Of a DNA stretch of 18,667 nucleotides, positions 1-6,832 are shown in pieces; the first letter of the stretch is position 1, and every line of letters starts with the position of its first letter. The notes below the pieces were generated by a model, which saw only the letters and a program-made list of their open reading frames with translations, was not told the origin of the DNA and made no database searches. The stretch lies in the NCBI RefSeq assembly GCF_000725805.1, contig NZ_KL647136.1, forward strand, positions 1 through 18,667. The letters run 5' to 3'. Position numbers and translations under genes: made by a program. The stretch comes from Streptomyces xanthophaeus (GTDB lineage: Bacteria; Actinomycetota; Actinomycetes; Streptomycetales; Streptomycetaceae).

Positions 1-379
1 CGCGCTTGGGCAGGTGGTTCAGGTCCGCCATCAGGAGCATGTTCTCCTCACCGGTGATCAGGCCGTCCACGGCCGAGAACTGGCCGGTGACTCCGATCGA
101 GGCCCGCACCCTCTGCGGGTCGGAGGCCAGGTCATGACCCGCCACCTGGGCCTGACCGCTGTCGGCGGAGATGAGCGTCGAGAGGATCTGCACGGCGGTG
201 GTCTTGCCCGCGCCGTTCGGGCCGAGGAGGGCGAAGACCGTGCCGGCCGGGATGTGGAGGTCGATCCCGTCCAGGACGAGCTTGTCGCCGTAGGACTTGC
301 GCAGACCGATGGCGGAGATGGCGGCCGGTGACGGTCGACCTTCACCCTGCCTGGATGTGGGCATGACAAAAGAAGGCAT
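1..379 (-). CDS. ABC transporter ATP-binding protein, DrrA-like (partial, N-terminal part only)
   Basis: ATP-hydrolysing subunit of an ABC exporter of the daunorubicin-resistance (DrrA) type, acting on the cytoplasmic side of the membrane with a permease that should lie beyond the left edge. The visible 126 residues include the N-terminal strand region (AAISAIGLRKSYGDKLVLDG) and a Walker A motif, GPNGAGKTT at about residues 53-61, then the stretch leading to the Q-loop (GVTGQFSAVDG), which is typical of DrrA. The signature motif, Walker B and C-terminus are outside the window. The start at 379 is preferred over the in-frame ATG at 364 because GGGAGGG lies four bases upstream. It follows the DUF4097 gene after 74 bases on the same strand, so co-transcription is likely. 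The substrate cannot be read from this fragment. Confidence 0.9.
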   Translation of the reverse strand, partial: MPSFVMPTSRQGEGRPSPAAISAIGLRKSYGDKLVLDGIDLHIPAGTVFALLGPNGAGKTTAVQILSTLISADSGQAQVAGHDLASDPQRVRASIGVTGQFSAVDGLITGEENMLLMADLNHLPKR

Positions 380-453
380 GGGGCCCTCCCGTTCGAGGAC
401 GAAGTGAATGGGGGAGTGGGGGGTGTGAGGGAGCCGAGGCAGGTTCCGGCGGG

Positions 454-1296
454 TCAGGCCTTGGCGCGGCGGACGTCGATGTTGCCGTGCCGGGTGCGGG
501 CGCGGACCTTGACGGTGTCCTCCGACCCCTCCGGGGTTTCGGACGAGGTGAGCGTGTTGCGTACCTGGCCGGAGCCTGAGCTGACGTCGAGCCAGGCGGC
601 CGTGCCCTCGCGGACACCGACCTCGATGGAGCCGTAGGAGGTCTCCAACTGCACGCTGCCGCGCGTTACTTCACCCACGCGCAGGGCGCCGTGGGCGGTG
701 GTGGCGGTGACCGAGTCCCCGGCGCGCCGGATCTCGATGTCGCCGTTGGCGCCGCTCACCCGCAGCTCGCCCGTCGTGGCTCCGACGGTCGTGGTGCCGT
801 GCGAGTTCTTCAGGACGGCCGGGCCGTCGATGAGGCCGACCCGCAGGCTGCCGGAGCTCGTGGTGATCTCGGCCGGGCCCTCGACGCGCTCCACGGTGAT
901 CGAGCCGTGCGCCGCGGTCAGCTTCAGCGGGCCGGTGGTGTCGAGGCGGACGTCGCCGGACGAAGTCTTCACGTGGACCTCGCCGAGCCGGCCCTCGCCG
1001 AGCACCTGGGCCCAGGCGCCGGTCATGTCGATGCCCGAGCCCGTGGGGAGTTCGACCGTCACGTCCACGATGCCGGTGCGGCCGAACAGATTGGGCTTGG
1101 GCGTCCTGACGGTCAGCACGCCGCTCGCGTACGTGATCTCGGTCTGGTCGGCGGCCCGTGCGTCCTGCTCCCGCTTCGGGTCGCGGGGGCGCGCCTCGAC
1201 GACGGTGTCGAGGCGGTCGCCCGCGCTGAACTGGATGGAACCGGCCTCCACGCGCGCGGCGACCGAGATCGGTTCGGAAGTGTCGAAAGAAGGCAT
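454..1296 (-). CDS. DUF4097 family beta-strand repeat protein
   Basis: A 280-residue protein built of repeated short beta-strand units in which a G-D/S-I/V-x-V pattern recurs, such as SSGDVRLDTTGPL, AHGSITVERVEG, SSGSLRVGLIDG and ANGDIEIRRAG. This is the DUF4097 (putative adhesin, beta-solenoid) pattern. No signal peptide or membrane segment is visible, so it is probably cytoplasmic. The family often sits beside regulators and ABC transporters, but its biochemical role is not established. An in-frame ATG exists at 1320; 1296 is chosen because AGAGGA lies about 10 bases upstream and because the 13 bases over the start codon are identical to those at the start of the next gene (369-381). It lies between a ribbon-helix-helix gene and an ABC ATPase gene on the same strand. 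Confidence 0.85.
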   Translation of the reverse strand: MPSFDTSEPISVAARVEAGSIQFSAGDRLDTVVEARPRDPKREQDARAADQTEITYASGVLTVRTPKPNLFGRTGIVDVTVELPTGSGIDMTGAWAQVLGEGRLGEVHVKTSSGDVRLDTTGPLKLTAAHGSITVERVEGPAEITTSSGSLRVGLIDGPAVLKNSHGTTTVGATTGELRVSGANGDIEIRRAGDSVTATTAHGALRVGEVTRGSVQLETSYGSIEVGVREGTAAWLDVSSGSGQVRNTLTSSETPEGSEDTVKVRARTRHGNIDVRRAKA

Positions 1297-1354
1297 GGCT
1301 GTCCCGTCCTCTTGGGTCATCAGGACGCCCCCGCTGGTGGGACGTGGTGTGAGT

Positions 1355-1386
1355 GTGAGGTGGTGCGGGTGTGAGGTGGTGCGGGT
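1355..1386. repeat. Perfect tandem duplication of a 16-bp unit
   Basis: GTGAGGTGGTGCGGGT occurs twice without a gap, at 1355-1370 and 1371-1386. It lies in the gap between the HicB-like gene and the DUF4097 gene, in otherwise GT-rich sequence. It may be a slippage product, and it lengthens the leader of the DUF4097 gene. No function is visible. Confidence 0.8.
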
Positions 1387-1401
1387 GCGGGCGGGGTGCG
1401 G

Positions 1402-1923
1402 TCAGCGCACCCAGCCCGTGAAGCTCTGTCCGACGGTCTGGGTCGTCCTGGCCGTCGTGCGCGGCCGGGTGTCGCCGTCGACCGCGGCCGATACGGCTCG
1501 TACGAGCCACGCGTTGACGGAAAGACCCTCACGGCTCGCCGCCTCCTCGGCGCGCGCCTTGAGGTGGGCCGGCAGACGCAGATTGACGCGGGCGGTGCCA
1601 CCCTCGTCGCCCTCGGCGGGTGCCGGCGCCCTGAGCGGTTCGACGGGCGCGGCCGGCTCCGCGGCCGCGCCGCCGTCCACGGGCGGCCGCGTCACCACGA
1701 AGTCGGGGTCGACGCCGCGCAGTCGTACGTCGACCGAGCCGGGGGCGAGTTCGCGGGTGACCTCGTCCATCGCGGCGGAGAGTACGTTGAGCAAGGTCAG
1801 CCGCGTCGCCGACTCCAGGGGAGCGGTGAGCCGCTCGGCCAGCTCACGGGCTTGGTCGCCGCCGGCTTCGGCGGCCACCGCGAGCTCACGGCGGAGGCTG
1901 TCGACATGCGGAGTGAGGTCCAT
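1402..1923 (-). CDS. HicB-type ribbon-helix-helix DNA-binding protein
   Basis: A 173-residue protein. The N-terminal ~80 residues are a conserved helical/strand region (MDLTPHVDSLRREL, then VDVRLRGVDPDFVV). A Pro/Ala-rich linker runs from about 80 to 108. A ribbon-helix-helix domain follows at about 110-150 (ARVNLRLPAHLKARAEEA, then GLSVNAWLVRAV), with the beta strand that would enter the major groove. Such proteins are commonly annotated as HicB-family antitoxins, but no HicA toxin gene is adjacent. The ORF is open to 2016; ATG 1923 is preferred because the conserved N-terminus starts there, although no clear Shine-Dalgarno sequence precedes it, so a very short or absent leader is possible. 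The start codon lies inside the first operator-like repeat, which suggests autoregulation. It is probably the first gene of the operon with DUF4097 and the ABC ATPase. Confidence 0.8.
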   Translation of the reverse strand: MDLTPHVDSLRRELAVAAEAGGDQARELAERLTAPLESATRLTLLNVLSAAMDEVTRELAPGSVDVRLRGVDPDFVVTRPPVDGGAAAEPAAPVEPLRAPAPAEGDEGGTARVNLRLPAHLKARAEEAASREGLSVNAWLVRAVSAAVDGDTRPRTTARTTQTVGQSFTGWVR

Positions 1924-1954
1924 GGCGCCATGATGGCACCATAGTGGCCCCACG
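1922..1954. promoter_or_regulatory. Operator-like cluster A: three 11-bp phased repeats over the HicB-like start
   Basis: Three consecutive 11-bp units, ATGGCGCCATG, ATGGCACCATA and GTGGCCCCACG, start at 1922, 1933 and 1944. Each has a TGG(C)xCCA palindromic core; the first is a perfect 10-bp palindrome and covers the start codon of the ribbon-helix-helix gene. One-turn spacing is how ribbon-helix-helix dimers typically stack along DNA. Binding by the adjacent gene product is inferred. Confidence 0.6.
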
Positions 1955-2051
1955 TGCAAGCCGCATGCCGGTCTCGGCGGGGCCGAAGGGTGCTGCGAGG
2001 CCTCTGAGCTGCGCAAACGGGCTGGAGTTCGCTCGGGAGGCGGTGGCGTGG

Positions 2052-2101
2052 CTGGCGTCGAGTGACGTCAGATGGCGCCGGATGGCGTCAGGTGGTGCCA
2101 A
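2052..2101. promoter_or_regulatory. Operator-like cluster B: five 10-bp phased repeats
   Basis: Five consecutive 10-bp units start at 2052, 2062, 2072, 2082 and 2092: CTGGCGTCGA, GTGACGTCAG, ATGGCGCCGG, ATGGCGTCAG and GTGGTGCCAA. They share the TGGCG(C/T)C core with cluster A and lie on one face of the helix. This is 100-180 bases upstream of the HicB-like gene, where no gene is visible. Confidence 0.5.
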
Positions 2102-2109
2102 GCCGTACT

Positions 2110-2135
2110 GCATGGCGCCACGCGTGGCGCCATGC
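2110..2135. promoter_or_regulatory. Perfect 26-bp palindrome built from two ATGGCGCC arms
   Basis: All 26 bases are self-complementary. The palindrome contains two head-to-head copies of the same ATGGCGCCA core as clusters A and B, separated by GC at the centre. It is the strongest site of the array and a likely anchor for a dimer-of-dimers. The role is inferred. Confidence 0.6.
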
Positions 2136-2189
2136 GGCACCGCAAGGATGTGCTGCGCCGCGCCCGCCGAGCGGCGAAGGAGCGAACCG

Positions 2190-2490
2190 TCATCCGAGCT
2201 TGTCGGCCTGTGCCGCGGTGACGGCGGTGAACGTCGTGCCGAGGGCAGCCTCCGCGGCCCTCGCCTTGTCCTCCTCGGTCGCCTTCTCGACTGCCGGCTT
2301 CGGCTTGGCAGCGGACACGAGCCGTGCCGTGCCGACGGGCTTCCCGATCGGGGTCCACGTCATGGCCTGGAGCACGGGTAGGCAGGCGGGGGTGTCGCTG
2401 GTGGATCCGGCGACGGCCGCGACGTCCTGCGGGTCGGCCGGCCTCTTCTGCCGTTCGCGGCGGTGGCCGGGAAGCGTGGCAGCGCGGCAG
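2190..2490 (-). pseudogene. Unrecognised short ORF or 3' remnant of a secreted or sensor-type protein
   Basis: An open frame ends with TGA at 2190 and reads SDTPACLPVLQAMTWTPIG and then a Lys/Ala/Glu-rich tail (KATEEDKARAAEAALG). The frame remains open through the upstream hairpin at 2493-2536, and its first ATG (2510) lies inside that hairpin, so the upstream part cannot be a normal gene start. An internal ATG at 2363 would give only 57 residues and has no good ribosome binding site. Codon use is GC-rich at third positions, suggesting former or present coding. The CLPVLQA region loosely resembles extracellular sensor domains, but I do not recognise it. Most likely it is a decayed gene tail; a genuine small gene from 2363 is the alternative. 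Confidence 0.35.
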
Positions 2491-2492
2491 CA

Positions 2493-2536
2493 ACGCGCCG
2501 GTCCCGGCACCCAGAGGGGTGCCGGGACCGGCGCGT
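2493..2536 (-). terminator. Perfect 20-bp hairpin after the PRC-barrel gene
   Basis: Arms 2493-2512 and 2517-2536 are perfectly complementary around the loop AGAG. It lies 16 bases past the stop codon of the PRC-barrel gene. There is no long U tract, as is usual for actinobacterial terminators. The symmetry would allow it to stop transcription from either strand. Confidence 0.85.
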
Positions 2537-2551
2537 CGTGCGGGATCGGGA

Positions 2552-2920
2552 TCAGGCGGGGCGGCCGCCGAAGGGGGCGCCGGTGCCGTAGTACGTGCCC
2601 AGTTCCTCCCGGTACCCGGCGTCGCCGAGGTGCTTGTCCCGGTGGAACTCGGGGGCGTCTTTGATCTGTTCCTTGGTGCGGTCGACGAAGACCTTCTTGT
2701 CCTCCGGGTCGATCCTGACGACGGTGCTCGCCGGCAGCAGGACCTCCTTGCCGAAGATCCAGACACCTGTGTCGACCACCAGGTAGGCGTCACCGACCTC
2801 GTCGGAGTGCTTGTCGACCTTGCCGATGCTGCCGTCGGTCGCCTCGACCTTGTACCCGGTCAGATCCGTACCGGCCAGGTGGCCCGAGGTCGGCTGGTAA
2901 CTCCACACATGCTCAGTCAC
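2552..2920 (-). CDS. PRC-barrel domain protein
   Basis: A 122-residue soluble protein. Residues ~12-75 match a PRC-barrel beta-barrel: GHLAGTDLTGYKVEATDG, then IGKVDKHSDEVGDAYLVVD, then the characteristic FGKEVLLPASTV. The C-terminus (VFVDRTKEQIKDAPEF, then GYREELGTYYG) is typical of stand-alone actinobacterial PRC-barrel proteins, which are often found among general-stress genes. The exact molecular role of these proteins is not settled; PRC-barrels elsewhere bind RNA or protein partners. The GTG start at 2920 is chosen because GGAGGAG precedes it by 11 bases and the domain starts there; the frame is open further up to 3061. It is monocistronic, being closed by the hairpin at 2493-2536. Confidence 0.88.
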   Translation of the reverse strand: MTEHVWSYQPTSGHLAGTDLTGYKVEATDGSIGKVDKHSDEVGDAYLVVDTGVWIFGKEVLLPASTVVRIDPEDKKVFVDRTKEQIKDAPEFHRDKHLGDAGYREELGTYYGTGAPFGGRPA

Positions 2921-3212
2921 GCGAAAAACAACTCCTCCGGTCAACGGGGGACGGCGGGAAATGGATTGACCGCCGATCCTCCTTGTTCCGTACGTCGTGC
3001 TCGGCGGGAGTCCTGCGTTCCGCCTCAACTCCGTTTGCCCCGCCGTTCGGACTTCACGCACCCGGATCGAAATTCGGACCGGGGCGGCCGTCGATCATTG
3101 GAGGTGAGCAGGTTCCCTGCTGCATCACGGCGACCACCCCGGCTGCCCTCCGGATACCCGTAATATCCGCTTTCAGCACTCACGGTTTCGCGAGGGTCCG
3201 CAGACGCCGACA
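2921..3212. other. Gene-free region upstream of the PRC-barrel gene
   Basis: About 290 bases lie between the PRC-barrel start and the next terminator. Short frames on both strands lack ribosome binding sites and coding-type third-position bias. A GGGTAT element resembling a stress-sigma -10 lies on the minus strand near 3152-3157, but I find no convincing -35 partner. It probably carries the PRC-barrel promoter and leader. Confidence 0.4.
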
Positions 3213-3262
3213 TGGTGGTGGCCGGTCACCCCCCAGGGAAGGGGGGTGACCGGCCACCACCA
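3213..3262 (-). terminator. Perfect 22-bp hairpin after the small hydrophobic protein gene
   Basis: Arms 3213-3234 and 3241-3262 are fully complementary around the six-base loop AGGGAA, with six G-C pairs next to the loop. It lies about 30 bases beyond the stop codon of the minus-strand gene at 3295. It is symmetric and may act on both strands. Confidence 0.85.
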
Positions 3263-3294
3263 GGCACTCTCTGAACTGCGCTGTCGTCCAACGG

Positions 3295-3456
3295 CTACCA
3301 GCGGTACCAGCGGCCGCTACCCCCCTTCGGCCGGGCGACAAATCCGATCAGCCAAAGGATCAGGACTGCGATGGCCAGCCACCAGAGAATCTTCACCGCG
3401 AAACCCGCGCCGAAAAGAATCAGGGCCAGCAGAAGAACGAGAAGCAGGGGAACCAT
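3295..3456 (-). CDS. Small hydrophobic membrane protein (53 aa)
   Basis: MVPLLLVLLLALILFGAGFA leads into a second hydrophobic stretch (ILWWLAIAVLILWLIGFV), then a short basic tail ending in GRWYRW. Two adjacent membrane segments with almost no loop suggest a hairpin in the cytoplasmic membrane. Proteins of this kind are widespread in Streptomyces as hydrophobic proteins of unknown function, often near stress genes. The frame is open to an upstream ATG at 3507, but ATG 3456 has GGAGG nine bases upstream and begins the hydrophobic core. The gene is closed by a strong hairpin at 3213-3262, so it is probably transcribed alone. Confidence 0.85.
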   Translation of the reverse strand: MVPLLLVLLLALILFGAGFAVKILWWLAIAVLILWLIGFVARPKGGSGRWYRW

Positions 3457-3626
3457 AGTTATCAACCTCCGAAGCACCGTGTGCCCGACCGCATCCAGGC
3501 CATGCATTCGATTCTTATTTGTTTTTTATCCTTGCGGCAGGGCAGGAGAAGCCGCCCCCAAGCGGGGGCGTGCGGTTCTGACGGTCTGTCGGTCTGCCTT
3601 GCGCCCACTGAAAACGGGGCCCGGGC

Positions 3627-3860
3627 TCACGTGGGGGGACGCTCCTCGCCCCGCTGGTCGCGTGTGCTTTCGTCCGGCGTCTGCCAGGAGTCCTCGCGGC
3701 GCTGTGCGACGGGGTTCTGCCCGGTCGGCGGTGTCTCCCGGCGCCTGCGGCGGCTGCCGTACCAGAAGGCACCGATCAGGAGCGCGACCAGGACGACTCC
3801 GGCAAGGATGAGGAAGAGCGAAGCCTGGCCTTCGGCCGCGAATGTTTCGAGAGCAGTCAT
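3627..3860 (-). CDS. DUF6479 family single-pass membrane protein
   Basis: A 77-residue protein with a short N-terminal extracytoplasmic segment, one membrane helix at about residues 14-34 (LFLILAGVVLVALLIGAFWY), a basic stop-transfer cluster (GSRRRRR) and a hydrophilic, probably disordered tail rich in Pro, Gln and Arg. The arrangement fits the DUF6479 family of small Streptomyces membrane proteins, whose function is unknown. The start at 3860 is followed directly by the helix; the upstream GTAGGGG is a weak ribosome binding site six bases away. It lies 60 bases downstream of the flavodoxin-like gene on the same strand and may be co-transcribed with it. Confidence 0.8.
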   Translation of the reverse strand: MTALETFAAEGQASLFLILAGVVLVALLIGAFWYGSRRRRRETPPTGQNPVAQRREDSWQTPDESTRDQRGEERPPT

Positions 3861-3920
3861 GCGCGGCCCCTACCCACGATCCATGGCCGTACGGGTCGTC
3901 GCGCAGGTTCGAGCAGCGGG

Positions 3921-4544
3921 TCAGCTCGCCGGGTAGGGGGCTGCCTTGAGGCGTCGGGCGAGGTGGGCGGTGTTCGCGGCGAGGGTGGCCGTGGTGGCGG
4001 CGGTCTTCTCCGGGGTCTTGTCGAGGTCCTGGTAGTCGGTGCCCTGCATCGCCTCGCCGACCCAGTAGGTGACGGCGTTCGGGGCGAGGGAGAAGCCGAC
4101 GTCGTTGAGCCCCTGGAAGAGGTCGGCGCTGACCTTGTGGGCGCCGTCCTCGTTGCCGACGACGCAGACCGCGGCGACCTTGCCGTAGGTGAGCATGCGG
4201 CCTTCGTCGTCGGTCTCCGAAATCTCCGCGTCCAGCCGTTCCAGGACCCGCTGGGCGATGCTGGAGGCGTGGCCCAGCCAGATCGGCGTGGACAGGACGA
4301 GGATGTCGCAGCCCAGGATCGTGTCCCGGATCCCGGGCCAGGCGTCGCCGTCGCCCATGTCCGTCTCCACACCGGGCTTCACGTCGTGGTCCGCGATCCG
4401 GATGGTCTTGCCCGTGACGCCGTGATCCGCGAGGGCGGCCATCGTCTGTTCGGCCAGCAGCTGAGAGCTGGACGGGGAGGGGGACGGCGTGAGGGTGCAG
4501 ACGAGCGCGACGGCACGGAGCGGGGTGTTCGTCTCGGTGTTCAT
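3921..4544 (-). CDS. Flavodoxin-family NAD(P)H-dependent oxidoreductase
   Basis: A 207-residue cytoplasmic protein with a flavodoxin-like fold. The first strand and phosphate loop are at about residues 11-29 (AVALVCTLTPSPSPSSSQLL), matching the FMN phosphate-binding loop T/S-x-T/S-x-S. A second FMN contact region is CDILVLSTPIWLGHASS at about residues 79-95, the equivalent of SPIYW-type loops. A third is VVGNEDGAHK. Such enzymes bind FMN and reduce quinones, disulfides or other acceptors with NAD(P)H; the substrate is not predictable here. The start at 4544 has only a weak ribosome binding site (GGGTAGCCGG). The gene is divergent from the CorA gene and may head an operon with the DUF6479 gene. 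Confidence 0.85.
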   Translation of the reverse strand: MNTETNTPLRAVALVCTLTPSPSPSSSQLLAEQTMAALADHGVTGKTIRIADHDVKPGVETDMGDGDAWPGIRDTILGCDILVLSTPIWLGHASSIAQRVLERLDAEISETDDEGRMLTYGKVAAVCVVGNEDGAHKVSADLFQGLNDVGFSLAPNAVTYWVGEAMQGTDYQDLDKTPEKTAATTATLAANTAHLARRLKAAPYPAS

Positions 4545-4619
4545 GATGTCCGGCTACCCGCACACCCCTCTTTGATGTCGCACGCGCATGAAGCCGGGCC
4601 TTCGAAGCATGTGCGGCTT

Positions 4620-5615
4620 ATGGAATGCATGGTGTACGAGGAGCGGTCGGGCTCGTCCGAGAGCGTCGAGTGCGGCCTGGACGACGAGGCATGCCGACGG
4701 CTGCTGAAGAGGCTGGGCGGGCTTGCGGAGGGAGAATTCGGCTGGGTGCGCCTGATCGACCCGGCCGAGGACGAGCTCGTGCAACTGGCCGAAGAGCTGG
4801 GACTGCACGTCCTCGCCGTCGAGGACGCCGTGAACGCCCGGCAGCGTCCGAAGGCCGAGCGGTTCGGAGACGTCCTGGCCGTCGCGCTGAAGACGCTCTG
4901 GTACGTCGAGGAGGACGAGGCGGTGGAGACCGGCGAGGTGATGCTCTTCGTCGGGCCCCGGTACGTCCTCACCGTGCGGCACGGGCAGGTGGACCCCTGC
5001 GCCGAGGCCGCCCGGCGGCTCGACGCCGATCCGGACAAGCTGCGCTTCGGCCCCTGGGCGGTCCTGCACGCCGTCCTGGACGTCGTCGTCGATGCCTACG
5101 GCGAGGCAGCCGCCAAGGTTCGTGCCGCCTTGAACCGGCTGGAGGACCAGGTCTTCTCCACTTCCCGGGTGGACCACACCGAAGGCATCTACTCGCTGAA
5201 GCGCGAGGTGCGCGAGTTCCGTGACGCGGTGCAGCCGCTCGTTCCGGTGCTGCAAGGGCTTCTGGGCGGGCCGGGTGACGGCAGGCACCCGCCGAAGGCC
5301 TTGCCCTACTTCCGGGACGTGGCCGATCACCTCCACCGCACGGACATCGAGGTGCGCACGCTCGACGAGCTGCTGAACTCCGTCCTGGACGCCCAGCAGG
5401 CCCGGGTGGGCACCTGGCAGAACGACGACATGCGGCGCATCTCGGCGTGGGCGGCGATCTTCGCGATCCCCACCATGGTGGCCGGCGTCTACGGCATGAA
5501 CTTCGCCCACATGCCGGAACTGGGCTGGACCTACGGCTACCCCCTCGCCCTCGGGCTCATGGCACTGGCGTCAGGCCTCCTCCACCGCGCCTTCCGCCGC
5601 AACGGCTGGCTCTAG
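4620..5615 (+). CDS. CorA-family divalent cation transporter
   Basis: A 331-residue inner-membrane protein for divalent cation (Mg2+ or Co2+) passage. An N-terminal cytoplasmic alpha/beta domain (FGWVRLIDPAEDELVQLAEE, then HVLAVEDAVNARQRPK) is followed by a long helical stalk (LNRLEDQVF, IYSLKREVREFRDAVQPL). Two C-terminal membrane helices come last, with the signature YGMNF: the GMN tripeptide is at residues 292-294, followed by GWTYGYPLALGLMALASGLL. The basic C-terminus is typical. The frame is open far upstream; homologues begin a few residues before the conserved C-x-Y segment, so 4620 is chosen, with GTG 4611 and ATG 4629 as alternatives and no strong ribosome binding site at any of them. 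Residues beside GMN differ from the usual MPE motif (HMPELGW), as is common. Confidence 0.9.
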   Translation: MECMVYEERSGSSESVECGLDDEACRRLLKRLGGLAEGEFGWVRLIDPAEDELVQLAEELGLHVLAVEDAVNARQRPKAERFGDVLAVALKTLWYVEEDEAVETGEVMLFVGPRYVLTVRHGQVDPCAEAARRLDADPDKLRFGPWAVLHAVLDVVVDAYGEAAAKVRAALNRLEDQVFSTSRVDHTEGIYSLKREVREFRDAVQPLVPVLQGLLGGPGDGRHPPKALPYFRDVADHLHRTDIEVRTLDELLNSVLDAQQARVGTWQNDDMRRISAWAAIFAIPTMVAGVYGMNFAHMPELGWTYGYPLALGLMALASGLLHRAFRRNGWL

Positions 5616-5662
5616 GCCGTCTCCACTGACATGACCTGCGTCGGACTGGAAAGCCGCTGGGT

Positions 5663-6718
5663 ATGACACTCCCACCGAACAGAGACCCCGGCAGCCACCG
5701 CGAGGGCGCCGACAGCGAGCCCGATGCCGACGCGGGACCGCCGGGGCCCGACGCGCAGGTCGAGGAGCGGGCTCCGGATCAGCCCACCGAACTCCCCGCG
5801 CGTTCATGGCGGGCAGTTCTGCGCGGGACGGCCAAGGAGTTCCAGAACGACGAACTGGCCGACCGGGCCGCGGCCCTGACGTACTACGGAGTGCTGGCGC
5901 TGTTCCCCGCACTGCTGGTGCTGGTGTCCCTGCTCGGCATCGCCGGCGAGTCGGCGACCCGGCAGGTGCTCGACAGCGTGCAGAAGCTGGCCCCCGGCTC
6001 CGCCAGGGACGTGCTCAGTGACGCGGTGGAGCAGTTGCAGGGCCGCAGCGGCGCCGGATCGCTGCTGGCGGTCGTCGGGCTGGTGGTGGCCCTGTGGTCC
6101 GCCTCCGGCTACATCGCGGCGTTCATCCGCGCCTCCAACGCGGTCTACGACGTCCCCGAGGGCAGGCCCGTCTGGAAGGTGCTGCCCCTGCGCCTGGTGC
6201 TCACCGTGACGCTGATGGTCCTCGCGTGTGCCAGCGCGCTGATCGTCGTCTTCACCGGGGGCTTGGCCCGTTACGTCGGCACCTCCATCGGGATCGGCGA
6301 CAGCGCCCTGGCGGTGTGGTCGATCGCGAAGTGGCCGGTCCTGGTGCTCCTCGTCACGATCATGATCGCGCTCCTGTACTGGGCCGCCCCGAACGCCAAG
6401 GGCCGCGGATTCAAGTGGGTGACGCCCGGCAGCCTCCTGGCGCTGCTGATCTGGATGATCGCCTCCGCCGGCTTCGCCTTCTACGTGGCCAACTTCGCCT
6501 CGTACAACAAGACGTACGGCACCGTCGCCGGCGTGATCGTCTTCCTGGTCTGGCTGTGGATCACCAATCTCGCGGTCCTCCTCGGGCTGGAGTTCGACGC
6601 CGAGTTGACCCGTCAGCGAGCGATCGCCGGCGGGATGCCCGAGGACGAGGTGCCCTACGTCAGGCCCCGTGACACCCGTGCGTGGAGCGACGAGGACCGA
6701 CACCGCATGGAGCAGTGA
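5663..6718 (+). CDS. YihY/virulence factor BrkB family membrane protein
   Basis: A 351-residue integral membrane protein. The first ~45 residues are acidic, Pro/Gly-rich and probably disordered. The conserved YihY core begins at about residue 50 with ELADRAAALTYYGVLALFPAL, and membrane helices follow (LLAVVGLVVALWSASGYIAAF, LRLVLTVTLMVLACASALIV, WPVLVLLVTIMIALLYWAAP). The family hallmark YNKTYGTVAGVIVFLVWLWI and the C-terminal LGLEFDAEL complete the match. The family was once called ribonuclease BN in error; its transport or other function is unproven. The start at 5663 has GGAAAG nine bases upstream. It follows the CorA gene by 47 bases on the same strand, suggesting an operon. Confidence 0.92.
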   Translation: MTLPPNRDPGSHREGADSEPDADAGPPGPDAQVEERAPDQPTELPARSWRAVLRGTAKEFQNDELADRAAALTYYGVLALFPALLVLVSLLGIAGESATRQVLDSVQKLAPGSARDVLSDAVEQLQGRSGAGSLLAVVGLVVALWSASGYIAAFIRASNAVYDVPEGRPVWKVLPLRLVLTVTLMVLACASALIVVFTGGLARYVGTSIGIGDSALAVWSIAKWPVLVLLVTIMIALLYWAAPNAKGRGFKWVTPGSLLALLIWMIASAGFAFYVANFASYNKTYGTVAGVIVFLVWLWITNLAVLLGLEFDAELTRQRAIAGGMPEDEVPYVRPRDTRAWSDEDRHRMEQ

Positions 6719-6832
6719 CGGGTCGGACGGGTGCCCGGGCGATTACGGGGTAGCCGCGCACCGTGACAGTGGCGTCCGCCTCTCGTTGAGGAGCGGCTGC
6801 TCCGACACAAGACGAAGGCAGGGTGACACGCA

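Noticed and set aside
698..1933. 411-codon plus-strand frame across the DUF4097 and HicB-like genes
   Set aside because: Ser/Arg/Pro-rich translation without domain, opposite two recognised minus-strand genes; it is an antisense shadow of GC-rich coding DNA.
3025..3213. 62-codon minus-strand frame upstream of the PRC-barrel gene
   Set aside because: No ribosome binding site, weak third-position bias and no recognisable features; more likely leader or promoter DNA.
3963..4619. Upstream extension of the CorA frame over the flavodoxin-like gene
   Set aside because: It would be antisense to a recognised flavoprotein gene; CorA homology begins only near 4620.
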